Of a DNA stretch of 64,000 nt, positions 43,483-52,627 are shown piece by piece; position 1 is the first letter of the stretch, and each line of letters starts with the position of its first letter. The position numbers and the translations under genes are program-made. Origin of the DNA: Vibrio splendidus (GTDB lineage: Bacteria > Pseudomonadota > Gammaproteobacteria > Enterobacterales > Vibrionaceae); the NCBI RefSeq assembly GCF_001557875.1, contig NZ_LNRF01000014.1:1-64000 (forward strand). The letters are read 5' to 3'. The notes below the pieces were generated by a model. That model worked only from the letters and a program-made list of their open reading frames with translations. It made no database searches and had not been told where the DNA came from.

Positions 43483-43872
43483 CTATTTTTTATTGTTAAT
43501 GAAAAGCACTGGCGCAAAGATATTAATACCTAGAACCAGTAAATAGGTCAGTTTGAGGGGAATTAATTCCACCTGCATATACATGTAGACAATAGAGAAT
43601 AGTAGAACTGTGATTAGAATTTTTAGCGCTTCGCCTGCATAGAACGACGCCGCAACTAACTTAGTTGCGCGAGCTCCACAAAATAGGAAAGCACACACAC
43701 AAAAAACTACATTCGCGATGACAAAAATACCGCCACCGATTAATGCAGCAAAACCCCAATCAGGATTAACAGCTAAACCTAACCCTACCGCCACTAATAT
43801 AACCGCGCTAAGCTCGATCAATAACATTTGCTTTGCAAGCACTCGTCCTGGTCTTGCTAACGCCGCTACCAT
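43483..43872 (-). CDS. atpI: ATP synthase accessory protein I
   Basis: A 129-residue, four-helix membrane protein heading the atp operon. AtpI helps c-ring assembly or Mg transport in some bacteria and is dispensable in E. coli. Weakly conserved, recognised by position, helix pattern and NPDWGFAALIGGGIFVIANVVF (about 31-52). Confidence 0.88.
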   Translation of the reverse strand: MVAALARPGRVLAKQMLLIELSAVILVAVGLGLAVNPDWGFAALIGGGIFVIANVVFCVCAFLFCGARATKLVAASFYAGEALKILITVLLFSIVYMYMQVELIPLKLTYLLVLGINIFAPVLFINNKK

Positions 43873-43937
43873 GTATTCGTTCCTCTTTTAAGCCCACTTT
43901 ACCACTCGCTTAAAAGCGTGCCGAGAAATTGGCGAAA

Positions 43938-43965
43938 ATTATACGTTCAGCCAAATTGATTGCAA
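43938..43965 (-). promoter_or_regulatory. Promoter of the atp operon
   Basis: The minus strand shows TTGCAA (43960-43965), a 16-bp spacer and TATAAT (43938-43943), 66 bp upstream of atpI. The surrounding 43873-44064 holds no ORF. Confidence 0.65.
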
Positions 43966-44064
43966 CAACAACGCAGCAATCATTTACATTTTTGCATACA
44001 AACCGACAACTTTTGTACGAAATCACTTTTTTATTACATAATTGACCTAAATCAATTATCTCAT

Positions 44065-44946
44065 TTAGTACTCTAGTTTAGCAATAAGTTGCTCTAATTT
44101 GTGAGGCTCATCAATAGTAATTATTACTTTTGACTTACCGCTAACAGAACGAGTGACTGAAACGTTTGCTTGCAATTTTTCCGTGAGTCTTCGTGAAAGT
44201 TCGATAGCTTCTGTGTCTTCAGGCTTCGATTCTGGCTCAACGTCTGGTTTTAAACACTTTTTAACAAGCTGCTCGGTTTGACGCACGGTCATTTTTTTGG
44301 TCGCTGCAGTGTTTGCTGCTTCAACCTGGGTATCACCTTCAAGCGCAAGTAATGCTCGAGCATGCCCCATTTCCAGTTGTTTATTTGAAACTAAACCTTT
44401 TACTTCATTTTCTAATTGATTTAGACGTAATAAGTTACTAACCGTCGCTCTCGATTTACCAATCACTTCAGCGACTTGTTGGTGTGTCAGTTCAAATTCG
44501 TTCTGTAAGCGCTCTAGCGCTTGTGCTTCTTCGATGACATTCAGGTCTTCACGCTGAATATTCTCAATCAATGCCATCGCGATCGCAGCCTTGTCTTCGA
44601 CTCTCTTGATCAGACATGGCACTTGTTTAAGGCCAGCTTGACGAGCCGCTCTCCAACGACGTTCACCAGCAATAATCTCAAACTGGTCGTGCGCCAATGG
44701 GCGAACAACGATAGGTTGGATAATGCCTTGAGATTGAATTGATGCAGCCAGCTCTTCTAGCGCTTCAGGCGCAATATCCTTACGCGGTTGATATACACCA
44801 GGCTTCAAGCAACCAACAGCCAGTTCGATAAGCTCACCATCAGCCGACAACGCCTGACTATGAGAAGCAACTTGCTGTTTTTCACGAGCCAATGAGCTAG
44901 TTGCAAGCAATGCATCTAGCCCTTTTCCTAAACCACGCTTAGACAT
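44065..44946 (-). CDS. parB: Chromosome-partitioning protein ParB
   Basis: A 293-residue centromere-binding CTPase. Family boxes are visible: basic N-terminal MSKRGLGKGLDALLA (ParA-stimulating), PRKDIAPEALEELAASIQSQGIIQPI (about 54-79), GERRWRAARQAGL (CTP-binding, about 94-106), helix-turn-helix LTHQQVAEVIGKSRATVSNLLRL (about 153-175) and a C-terminal dimer domain. It should bind parS-type sites near oriC; one candidate is at 59605-59620. Pairs with parA, 23 nt upstream. Confidence 0.96.
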   Translation of the reverse strand: MSKRGLGKGLDALLATSSLAREKQQVASHSQALSADGELIELAVGCLKPGVYQPRKDIAPEALEELAASIQSQGIIQPIVVRPLAHDQFEIIAGERRWRAARQAGLKQVPCLIKRVEDKAAIAMALIENIQREDLNVIEEAQALERLQNEFELTHQQVAEVIGKSRATVSNLLRLNQLENEVKGLVSNKQLEMGHARALLALEGDTQVEAANTAATKKMTVRQTEQLVKKCLKPDVEPESKPEDTEAIELSRRLTEKLQANVSVTRSVSGKSKVIITIDEPHKLEQLIAKLEY

Positions 44947-44969
44947 TGAGCGAATTCCTTTGATTGGAC

Positions 44970-45743
44970 CTATACTGGGACTTCTTCACGACGCAACATT
45001 TCGCCTGCAAGAGCAAGATAAGCCTTAGCTCCTGCGGAATATTTGTCGTAGTACATTGCTGGCTTGCCGTGACTTGGGGCTTCTGCCAGACGCACATTTC
45101 TAGGGATCACAGTTCGGTAGACTTTGCTACCAAAGTGTTTTTTGAGTTGATCAGATACTTCGTTCGATAAGCGGTTGCGAGGATCGTACATAGTACGCAG
45201 AAGACCTTCGATCTTCAGGTTCTCGTTTACAACAGCCGCTAGCTTACTGATGGTATCCATCAATGCAGTCAAACCTTCCAAAGCAAAGTATTCACATTGC
45301 ATAGGAACCAATACGGAGTCGGCCGCAGCCATCGCGTTGATTGTAAGAAGGTTTAATGAGGGTGGGCAATCAATAAAGATGAAATCATAGTTATTGCGAA
45401 TGGATTCGAGTGCGTTTTTTAAACGAACTTCACGAGCAAACACTTCCATCAACTTGATTTCTGCTGCAGTAACGTCACCGTTCGCGGCGATGAGGTCATA
45501 ATTGCCAGACGTACTTCGGCAAACTACTTCATCAAATGGGGTGTCTTCAACCAACAAATCGTAAGCAGTTGCTTCAACTTGATACTTGTCGACACCGCTC
45601 GCCATAGTGGCATTACCTTGAGGATCGAGGTCAACAACCAATATCTTGCGTTTTGTTGCCGCCATTGATGCTGCTAAATTAATGCAAGTTGTTGTTTTTC
45701 CTACGCCACCCTTTTGGTTGGCAATTGCTACGATTCTACCCAC
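44970..45743 (-). CDS. parA: Chromosome-partitioning ATPase ParA
   Basis: A 257-residue ParA/Soj-type deviant-Walker ATPase that moves origin regions with ParB. The motif KGGVGKTTTCINLA (residues 10-23) contains the signature Lys; VDLDPQGNAT (about 38-47) and FIDCPPSLNLLT (about 122-133) complete the site. No N-terminal HTH, as in chromosomal type Ib-like forms. 14 nt downstream of rsmG. Confidence 0.96.
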   Translation of the reverse strand: MGRIVAIANQKGGVGKTTTCINLAASMAATKRKILVVDLDPQGNATMASGVDKYQVEATAYDLLVEDTPFDEVVCRSTSGNYDLIAANGDVTAAEIKLMEVFAREVRLKNALESIRNNYDFIFIDCPPSLNLLTINAMAAADSVLVPMQCEYFALEGLTALMDTISKLAAVVNENLKIEGLLRTMYDPRNRLSNEVSDQLKKHFGSKVYRTVIPRNVRLAEAPSHGKPAMYYDKYSAGAKAYLALAGEMLRREEVPV

Positions 45744-45757
45744 TATGGCCTCGCTGA

Positions 45758-46390
45758 TTATCCCTGACGCGATAAAGTAACTAGATGACGCTCTCCATCA
45801 AGCTCTGGCACTTGCAAAGCTTTAATGTCTGTCACTGAACACCATTCAGGTAACAGGTCGATTTCATCTCTAGGATGTTGTCCCTTAAGAGCCAAAAATA
45901 CACCGGATTGCTCTTTAGGTAAATGGTGACACCACTCTACCATGTCTGTCATTGACGCAAATGCACGACTGAGCACTGCATCAAACTTTTCTTCTGGTTG
46001 AAACTCTTCAACGCGACTTTGAACTGGTACCACGTTGTCGATACCCAATTCATGAATCACCTGTTTGATAAAACGAATACGCTTACCTAGGCTGTCTAGC
46101 AAGTAAAACTCGCAGTCTGGATTCATGATTGAGAGCGGAATCCCAGGAAGACCAGGTCCCGTGCCAACGTCGATAAAGCGCTTGCCTTGTAAGTGAGTGC
46201 TAACAATGATGCTATCTAAGATATGTTTCACCATCATTTCTTGCGGGTCACGAACAGATGTTAGGTTATAAGCTTTGTTCCACTTGTTCAGTAACTCAAC
46301 GTAGCCAACCAATTGACCACGTTGTTTTTCAGATACTTCAAGTTCAGTCTGGCCAATCAGGTGATCCAGTTTTTCGCGTAATGCGCTCAT
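45758..46390 (-). CDS. rsmG: 16S rRNA m7G527 methyltransferase
   Basis: A 210-residue SAM-dependent enzyme modifying G527 (E. coli numbering); loss gives low-level streptomycin resistance. Motifs: WNKAYNLTSVRDPQEMMVKHILDSI (about 37-61), VGTGPGLPGIPLSI (about 75-88), LSRAFASMTDM (about 140-150). It overlaps mnmG by 1 nt (TAATG), the usual gidA-gidB coupling. Confidence 0.97.
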   Translation of the reverse strand: MSALREKLDHLIGQTELEVSEKQRGQLVGYVELLNKWNKAYNLTSVRDPQEMMVKHILDSIIVSTHLQGKRFIDVGTGPGLPGIPLSIMNPDCEFYLLDSLGKRIRFIKQVIHELGIDNVVPVQSRVEEFQPEEKFDAVLSRAFASMTDMVEWCHHLPKEQSGVFLALKGQHPRDEIDLLPEWCSVTDIKALQVPELDGERHLVTLSRQG

Positions 46391-48285
46391 TATGCTTCCT
46401 CACCCTTTTTCAACAGGCCGTGTTTTTTCAAGTAAACCAACAGAATTGAGATTGCTGCAGGTGTAATACCTGAGATTCGCGAAGCAATACCAATTGAGTC
46501 AGGCTTAGCTGTCGTTAGTTTAAGAACCACTTCGTTAGAAAGTCCTTTCACCTTGCTGTAATCGATATCAGCAGGCAGTTTGGTGTTTTCATGACGCAGT
46601 GATTTTTCAATTTCGTCTTGTTGACGCTGAATGTAACCATCGTACTTCACTTGGATCTCAACTTGCTCAGACGCTTGTTGATCTTCCAATGCAGGACCAA
46701 AACGATCCAGTGCAGTTAGCTGTGAATAAGTCATTTCCGGGCGACGAAGAAGATCTTCACCACTCGCTTCACGAGACATTGGTGTTTTCAGAATTTGGTT
46801 CAGTTGATCAATATCTTCAGATTTTGGATTAATCCATGTTTCTTTCAGACGTTGACGCTCCTTCTCCATGTTTTCCATCTTCTCGTTAAAACGAGACCAA
46901 CGAGCGTCATCGACAAGGCCAAGTTCACGCGACTTTTCAGTCAAACGGATATCAGCATTGTCTTCACGAAGCAGCAAACGGTATTCCGCGCGAGACGTAA
47001 ACATGCGGTAAGGTTCTTTGGTACCCATAGTCGATAGGTCGTCAATAAGCACGCCCATGTAAGCTTGGTCACGACGCGGACTCCAGCCTTCTTTGCCTTG
47101 AGTAAACAAACTCGCGTTCAGACCCGCCATTAAGCCTTGTGCAGCTGCTTCTTCGTAGCCAGTGGTACCGTTGATTTGACCCGCAAAGAATAGACCTTTG
47201 ATAAACTTAGTTTCGTAAGTCAGCTTAAGGTCGCGAGGATCAAAGAAATCGTACTCAATCGCATAGCCAGGGCGAACGATATGAGCATTTTCAAAACCCT
47301 TCATCGAACGAACAATTTGAACCTGTACATCAAAAGGCAGACTGGTAGAGATACCATTCGGGTATAGCTCATGAGTCGTTAGACCTTCAGGCTCAATAAA
47401 AATCTGGTGGCTGTTCTTGTCAGCAAAACGCATCACTTTGTCTTCAATCGAAGGACAGTAGCGAGGGCCAATACCTTCAATCACACCCGCATACATTGGG
47501 CTGCGATCGAGATTAGCGCGAATTACGTCATGCGTATTTTCATTGGTATGCGTGATGTAACATGGAATTTGACGAGGTTGTTGAGCTCGGCTACCCATGA
47601 ACGAGAAAACAGGCGTCGGGTTATCACCGTGCTGAACCTCAAGCTCAGAAAAATCAACGCTACGCGCATCGATACGAGGAGGTGTACCTGTTTTCAGGCG
47701 ATCAACTCGGAATGGAAGATCACGAAGACGGTCAGCCAATGCGATCGATGGTGGATCACCAGCACGGCCACCAGAAGAACTTTCCATACCTATATGGATC
47801 TTTCCGCCTAGGAATGTGCCCACAGTCAGAACCACAGCGCTTGCGCGGAACTTAAGGCCCATCTGTGTTACCACACCCACCACTTGATCCTGTTCAACGA
47901 TCAAATCATCAACCGACTGTTGGAATAAAGTCAGGTTTGGCGTGTTTTCAAGAACATTACGAACAAAGGCTTTGTAAAGTGCGCGGTCAGCTTGTGCACG
48001 AGTAGCACGAACCGCAGGGCCTTTTGATGCGTTCAACGTTCTGAACTGAATACCTGCATGATCAATAGCTTGCGCCATTAATCCACCCATTGCATCGACC
48101 TCTTTTACCAAGTGGCCCTTACCGATCCCGCCAATGGCTGGGTTACAAGACATTTGTCCTAGTGTATCGATATTATGAGTAAGTAATAACGTACTTTGAC
48201 CAGTACGTGCAGATGCGAGTGCGGCTTCCGTTCCTGCATGGCCACCACCAACAACGATGACGTCAAATTTTTCGTGATAAAGCAT
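46390..48285 (-). CDS. mnmG: tRNA U34 carboxymethylaminomethyl-modification enzyme MnmG
   Basis: A 631-residue FAD protein that works with MnmE (49253-50614) to install cmnm5 at wobble U34. FAD site GGGHAGTEAA (about 12-21); signatures GGRAGDPPS (about 168-176), LKTGTPPRID (about 193-202) and GQINGTTGYEEAAAQGL (about 370-386). Transcription points away from oriC, which begins right behind its start. Confidence 0.98.
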   Translation of the reverse strand: MLYHEKFDVIVVGGGHAGTEAALASARTGQSTLLLTHNIDTLGQMSCNPAIGGIGKGHLVKEVDAMGGLMAQAIDHAGIQFRTLNASKGPAVRATRAQADRALYKAFVRNVLENTPNLTLFQQSVDDLIVEQDQVVGVVTQMGLKFRASAVVLTVGTFLGGKIHIGMESSSGGRAGDPPSIALADRLRDLPFRVDRLKTGTPPRIDARSVDFSELEVQHGDNPTPVFSFMGSRAQQPRQIPCYITHTNENTHDVIRANLDRSPMYAGVIEGIGPRYCPSIEDKVMRFADKNSHQIFIEPEGLTTHELYPNGISTSLPFDVQVQIVRSMKGFENAHIVRPGYAIEYDFFDPRDLKLTYETKFIKGLFFAGQINGTTGYEEAAAQGLMAGLNASLFTQGKEGWSPRRDQAYMGVLIDDLSTMGTKEPYRMFTSRAEYRLLLREDNADIRLTEKSRELGLVDDARWSRFNEKMENMEKERQRLKETWINPKSEDIDQLNQILKTPMSREASGEDLLRRPEMTYSQLTALDRFGPALEDQQASEQVEIQVKYDGYIQRQQDEIEKSLRHENTKLPADIDYSKVKGLSNEVVLKLTTAKPDSIGIASRISGITPAAISILLVYLKKHGLLKKGEEA

Positions 48286-48385
48286 GAACCGACCTCAGGT
48301 ATTCAAACGTTTTCTAGATTGATAAAAAGGAGCGATATTCTACCTGTTTTCATAGCCTGAGAAAACGTTTTTGGGATTTTTCGAA

Positions 48386-48710
48386 AAAGCTGTTTTTAAT
48401 TAATATAGATAAGATCTTTAAGGAGATCTTTTATTAGATCTATTATTAGGGTCGAGGGTGTCTGTGGATAAGTCGAAAATGATCAACGAGATCATGGATC
48501 TTTTTTGGATCAAATGATGTGATCTAACTTTGATCAGGATGAGGATTAGCTGGGATCAAAATGGCTACTTATTCACAGGGGGAAATTAGCCTAAAACTTG
48601 TTATTTGGATAACTATAGGTTAATCACCGTATATGTATGATCTTATCCACAGCAGAAATTGAAAATAGATCGCTAATTTTCGATGTTTTTGAAAAAAAGT
48701 TATTCACAAT
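48386..48710. other. oriC: Replication origin oriC of the main chromosome
   Basis: E. coli-type origin between mnmG and mioC. Three AT-rich 13-mer-like repeats starting GATCT lie at 48413, 48425 and 48437. DnaA boxes follow: TGTGGATAA at 48463-48471 (R1-like, minus), TTATTCACA at 48569-48577 (R2-like), TTATTTGGATAA at 48601-48612 (R3 region), TTATCCACA at 48643-48651 (R4-like), and an extra TTATTCACA at 48700-48708. Twelve GATC sites between 48413 and 48671 provide for Dam/SeqA control. Order and orientation follow E. coli oriC. Confidence 0.95.
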
Positions 48711-48728
48711 CGCGATGTTCAGAGACAA

Positions 48729-48752
48729 AAAAAGCGGCATAAGCCGCTTTTT
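48729..48752 (-). terminator. Intrinsic terminator of mioC
   Basis: A 10-bp stem (AAAAAGCGGC / GCCGCTTTTT, loop ATAA) 16 bp past the mioC stop, with a minus-strand T-run. It would stop mioC transcription before it enters oriC, unlike the E. coli arrangement, where mioC transcripts pass through. Confidence 0.88.
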
Positions 48753-48767
48753 GAGAGAAGAGAGAGG

Positions 48768-49202
48768 TTAAAACTGGTCGCTATGATCGCTGAACCAAGC
48801 TTCTGCTGCGTCTTCTGGTACCGGAGTTTCCAATACATCGATGGTAAAACAGTCAGAAATAGGCTGAGCACCGAGCTCTTTCATCTGGCTGTGGACTGAT
48901 TTTCCCGCCAAACAGAAGGTATCGTAACTCGAATCACCAAGCGCCACGACAGCAAAGCGAACCTGGCTTAAATCTGGAGATTGCTGGGTCAATGCGTCGA
49001 TAAACGGCTTAATATTATCTGGAAATTCACCCGCACCATGAGTTGAAGTTACCAGCAACCAAAAGCCTTGTTGGGGAATATCATCGAATTCAGGCTGGTT
49101 ATGAAGGGTGATCTCGTGGCCTTGCTCTTCAAGAAGATCATTAAGGTGATCGCCAACGTACTCTGCACCACCTAAGGTGCTGCCTGTAATAATGTGGATC
49201 AT
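48768..49202 (-). CDS. mioC: FMN-binding flavodoxin-like protein MioC
   Basis: A 144-residue flavodoxin-like protein; the E. coli orthologue binds FMN and supports biotin synthase in vitro. FMN-phosphate loop TGSTLGGAEYV (about 6-16), TSTHGAGEFPDN (about 53-64) and LGDSSYDTFC (about 88-97). The start at 49202 (MIHIITGSTL) is the family start. 50 nt downstream of mnmE. Confidence 0.94.
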   Translation of the reverse strand: MIHIITGSTLGGAEYVGDHLNDLLEEQGHEITLHNQPEFDDIPQQGFWLLVTSTHGAGEFPDNIKPFIDALTQQSPDLSQVRFAVVALGDSSYDTFCLAGKSVHSQMKELGAQPISDCFTIDVLETPVPEDAAEAWFSDHSDQF

Positions 49203-49252
49203 TAAGCTGTCCTTACTAAAGAAAAAGGCCAGCATGAGCCGGCCTTTAAAGG

Positions 49253-50614
49253 TTATTTACCAATACAGAAAGAGGTGAAGATACGGCCGAGTAGGTCATC
49301 GGAACTGAACTCACCAGTAATCTCGTTAAGGTGTTGCTGCGCTATACGCAGTTCTTCTGCCAAAATTTCCCCTGCCATATAGCCTTCGAGCTGTTGCTGG
49401 CCAATATCTAGATGCTCAGATGCGCGTTCTAGGGCATCTAAGTGGCGACGACGTGCCATGAAGCCACCTTCATTGCCACCAGCAAAGCCCATGCAATCTT
49501 TTAAGTGATTACGTAGTGCATCAACGCCTTGTCCCGTTTTTGCTGACAGTCGAATCAGAGTTGGATCATTAACATGGCAAATTCCAAGATCTTCACCTGT
49601 TTGATCGGCTTTGTTACGAATCACGGTCATTCCGATATTATTCGGCAGACGATCAACGAAATCGGGCCAGATATCTTTCGGGTCGGTTGCATCGGTAGTG
49701 GTGCCATCGACCATAAATAAAACGCGATCGGCTTGGGCAATTTCTTCCCAAGCGCGTTCAATACCGATTTTTTCTACTTCATCCGAGGCTTCACGCAGGC
49801 CTGCGGTATCAATTATGTGCAGTGGCATACCATCAATATGGATATGTTCACGCAGGACATCACGCGTGGTGCCAGCAATATCAGTCACAATCGCGGAGTC
49901 TTTACCCGATAATGCATTCAGTAAGCTCGACTTACCGGCATTAGGACGACCTGCAATCACCACCTTCATGCCTTCACGCATGATGGCACCTTGATTGGCT
50001 TCTTGGCGAACCGCTTCGAGGTTGTCGATGATAGCTTGTAAGTCAGCGCTTACTTTACCGTCAGCAAGGAAATCAATCTCTTCTTCTGGGAAGTCGATAG
50101 CGGCTTCAACATAGATGCGTAAGTGAATCAGAGAATCCACCAGCGTATTAATGCGTTTTGAAAACTCACCTTGCAGCGATTGCAGGGCTGATTTCGCCGC
50201 TTCTTCTGAACTGGCATCAATGAGATCGGCAATGGCTTCTGCTTGGGTTAAATCCATCTTGTCGTTCAAGAAGGCACGCTCCGAGAATTCACCTGGGCGT
50301 GCTGCGCGTAGCCCTGGAATCGCGAGGATGCGTTTGATGAGCATATCCATTACCACAGGGCCACCGTGGCCTTGTAGCTCTAATACGTCTTCACCGGTAA
50401 ACGAGTGCGGGTTAGGAAAGTAAAGCGCGATGCCCTGGTCTAGCTCTAAACCATCGTGAGATTTAAAAGGGGTGTACTCAGCGTAACGTGGTTTTAGCAC
50501 TTTGCCGGTAACTTCAAGCGCAACTTGGGCTGCTTGTGGGCCTGAAACGCGAATAATACCGACGCCGCCACGGCCGGGTGCAGTCGCTTGAGCAACAATC
50601 GTATCTGTAGTCAT
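49253..50614 (-). CDS. mnmE: tRNA modification GTPase MnmE
   Basis: A 453-residue GTPase partner of MnmG. N-terminal folate-binding domain (1-118), then helical domain interrupted by a G domain: GRPNAGKSSLLN (G1, about 223-234), DIAGTTRD (G2, about 245-252), DTAGLR (G3, about 270-275), NKAD (G4, about 335-338). The C-terminal FCIGK carries the family's essential Cys. Start at 50614; an upstream ATG six codons earlier is less likely. Confidence 0.98.
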   Translation of the reverse strand: MTTDTIVAQATAPGRGGVGIIRVSGPQAAQVALEVTGKVLKPRYAEYTPFKSHDGLELDQGIALYFPNPHSFTGEDVLELQGHGGPVVMDMLIKRILAIPGLRAARPGEFSERAFLNDKMDLTQAEAIADLIDASSEEAAKSALQSLQGEFSKRINTLVDSLIHLRIYVEAAIDFPEEEIDFLADGKVSADLQAIIDNLEAVRQEANQGAIMREGMKVVIAGRPNAGKSSLLNALSGKDSAIVTDIAGTTRDVLREHIHIDGMPLHIIDTAGLREASDEVEKIGIERAWEEIAQADRVLFMVDGTTTDATDPKDIWPDFVDRLPNNIGMTVIRNKADQTGEDLGICHVNDPTLIRLSAKTGQGVDALRNHLKDCMGFAGGNEGGFMARRRHLDALERASEHLDIGQQQLEGYMAGEILAEELRIAQQHLNEITGEFSSDDLLGRIFTSFCIGK

Positions 50615-50696
50615 AGTTGTGCCTGCTAGCATGTGAAAGCCAAAAAGGGGCGCTCACGATTAATCAATTAGCTGAATTGTAATCAGCTAAAAACAA

Positions 50697-50720
50697 AAAG
50701 GCGACCTTTTGGTCGCCTTT
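50697..50720 (-). terminator. Intrinsic terminator of the rpmH-rnpA-yidD-yidC operon
   Basis: A 10-bp stem (AAAGGCGACC / GGTCGCCTTT, loop TTTT) 24 bp past yidC, with a minus-strand T-run. Confidence 0.9.
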
Positions 50721-50744
50721 CTTTATCTCTTTCTATTATCGAAC

Positions 50745-52367
50745 TTACTTAGAATGTAAGCCTTTCTTTTCCAGCGCGCGGTAGATAAGCGTTTGCTGAA
50801 TCAGAGTTACGATGTTCGATACTAGCCAGTAAAGAACCAGACCTGAAGGGAAGAACAGGAAGAAGAATGTGAACATAACCGGCATAAAGGTCATGATCTT
50901 CTGCTGCATTGGATCCGTTACAGTTGTCGGGCTCATCTTCTGGATTAGGAACATTGAAGCACCCATCAGAAGTGGCAAGATGTAGTATGGGTCTTGTGCT
51001 GAAAGGTCAGTAATCCAACCGAAGAACGGTGAGTGACGCAGTTCAACAGACTCCATTAGTGCCCAGTATAGCGAAATGAAGATAGGCATTTGCAGAAGGA
51101 TAGGTAAACAGCCACCTAGTGGGTTTACTTTCTCTTTCTTATAAAGCTCCATCATTTCTTGGCTCATGCGTTGACGGTCGTCGCCAATACGCTCACGCAT
51201 TGCAGTCAGCTTAGGCTGAAGCATACGCATTTTCGCCATAGACGTGTACTGAGCTTTCGTTAGTGGGTACATAGCACCACGAACGATGAAAGTTAGACAG
51301 ATGATTGCCAGACCCCAGTTCACAACGATGCCTTGAATGAACGAAAGCAGAGTATGAAGTGGTTTAGCAATAAACCATAACCAACCGTAGTCAACTACTA
51401 GGTCTAGGTTTGGTGCAACAGCAGCCATTTGGTCTTGAAGTTTAGGACCAACCCAAAGCGTTGCTTTGAAGCTTGCTTCGTCACCAGTAGCAATGGTCTT
51501 GTTCGGCATGCGAACACCGATATCGCCAAGGTTACCAATTACACGAGTGTAAAGGTTGCTGCCTGCTTCGTCGCGTGGAATCCAAGCACTTGCAAAGTAG
51601 TGCTGAATCATCGCTGCCCAACCTTGACCGTTTGCTAGGTTAAGAGACAGGTTGCGATCTTGCATATCGTCGAAGCTGTATTTTTTGTAACGCGTATCTT
51701 CCGTAGAGTAAGCACCACCACGGTAAGTTGGCATTGTTAGACTACCACCGTCATCCATAACGTTTTGACGTAGGTGAGCGTACATGCCGAATGTTGCGTT
51801 ATTGCCAGAGTTGTTGATTACATCGTATTCAACGTCAATCGCGTAGCTGCCGCGTTTAAGTACGAATGTTTTTGTGTAATCAAGGCCGTTCGCTTGGTAA
51901 GTCATTGGGATGCGTAGTTCATCTTGACCTTCAGCTAGCGTAAAGCTATCTGCTGAAACCGTGTAGCTAGGGCGGTTAGTGCTGCTTAAATCGATACCTT
52001 GAGGACCCACTAGACCGCTTTGAGCGATAAATTGGTGACCTGGTTCGTTTTTAAGAAGAACAAACGTATCTTCAGAATCGAACTCAGCAGAGTAATCGTT
52101 TAGGTTTGCTTTAACGACATCACCACCAACCGTATCAATTGACAGAGTCAGTACATCAGTTGTTACTGTGATAGTTTTAGCAGAAGAAGCAACTTGACCA
52201 GGAGCCGGGTCTAGATCATCTGCATAAGATGGCGCTGGTAGGGTGCTGCCAGATTGTGCCTGCTCAACCGCTTGTGGTGCTGGATTCTGAGCTACGTTCC
52301 ATTGTTGGAACAGTAGGAAAGAAACCAAAGCCAATGCGATTAACAGGATATTACGTTGAGAATCCAT
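50745..52367 (-). CDS. yidC: Membrane protein insertase YidC
   Basis: A 540-residue inner-membrane insertase. One N-terminal helix (ILLIALALVSFLLFQQW), a large periplasmic P1 domain (about 60-340), then five core helices (about 350-535) with the cytoplasmic hairpin MRMLQPKLTAMRERIGDDRQRMSQEMMELYKKEKVNPLGGCLPILLQMP. The short C-terminal tail (EKKGLHSK) is typical of gamma-proteobacteria. It helps insert Fo subunits a and c. Confidence 0.97.
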   Translation of the reverse strand: MDSQRNILLIALALVSFLLFQQWNVAQNPAPQAVEQAQSGSTLPAPSYADDLDPAPGQVASSAKTITVTTDVLTLSIDTVGGDVVKANLNDYSAEFDSEDTFVLLKNEPGHQFIAQSGLVGPQGIDLSSTNRPSYTVSADSFTLAEGQDELRIPMTYQANGLDYTKTFVLKRGSYAIDVEYDVINNSGNNATFGMYAHLRQNVMDDGGSLTMPTYRGGAYSTEDTRYKKYSFDDMQDRNLSLNLANGQGWAAMIQHYFASAWIPRDEAGSNLYTRVIGNLGDIGVRMPNKTIATGDEASFKATLWVGPKLQDQMAAVAPNLDLVVDYGWLWFIAKPLHTLLSFIQGIVVNWGLAIICLTFIVRGAMYPLTKAQYTSMAKMRMLQPKLTAMRERIGDDRQRMSQEMMELYKKEKVNPLGGCLPILLQMPIFISLYWALMESVELRHSPFFGWITDLSAQDPYYILPLLMGASMFLIQKMSPTTVTDPMQQKIMTFMPVMFTFFFLFFPSGLVLYWLVSNIVTLIQQTLIYRALEKKGLHSK

Positions 52368-52369
52368 CG

Positions 52370-52627
52370 TTATTTATCTCTGTCTTGTTTTTGGACTGGT
52401 GGAACGGGGTCAAAGCCCCCTTCGTTCAAAGGATGGCATTTTAATAGACGTTTGCCTGATAACCAACACCCTTTTACAAAACCGTGAGCTTTCAACGCTT
52501 CTATCGCATATAAAGAGCAGGTTGGAGTAAATCGGCAGCGTGGGCCGATGAGTGGACTAATAAACCATCTATAAAAATAGATGGGTATTAGCGCTATCCA
52601 CGCGAAGGGCGAGACAGGCGAAGCCAT
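52370..52627 (-). CDS. yidD: Membrane protein insertion efficiency factor YidD
   Basis: An 85-residue amphipathic protein with the family motif FYRWFISPLIGPRCRFTPTCSLYAIEALKAHG, including the two conserved Cys, and KRLLKCHPLNEGGFDPVP. It aids YidC-dependent insertion. It overlaps rnpA by 34 nt and yidC starts 2 nt after it. Confidence 0.95.
   Translation of the reverse strand: MASPVSPFAWIALIPIYFYRWFISPLIGPRCRFTPTCSLYAIEALKAHGFVKGCWLSGKRLLKCHPLNEGGFDPVPPVQKQDRDK

Noticed and set aside
47407..47811. 134-codon plus-strand ORF opposite mnmG
   Set aside because: Lies wholly inside the well-conserved mnmG gene on the other strand, has no ribosome site or recognisable product; a shadow frame.
49611..49994. 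127-codon plus-strand ORF opposite mnmE
   Set aside because: Antisense to the G domain of mnmE; serine/arginine-rich composition typical of a shadow frame.
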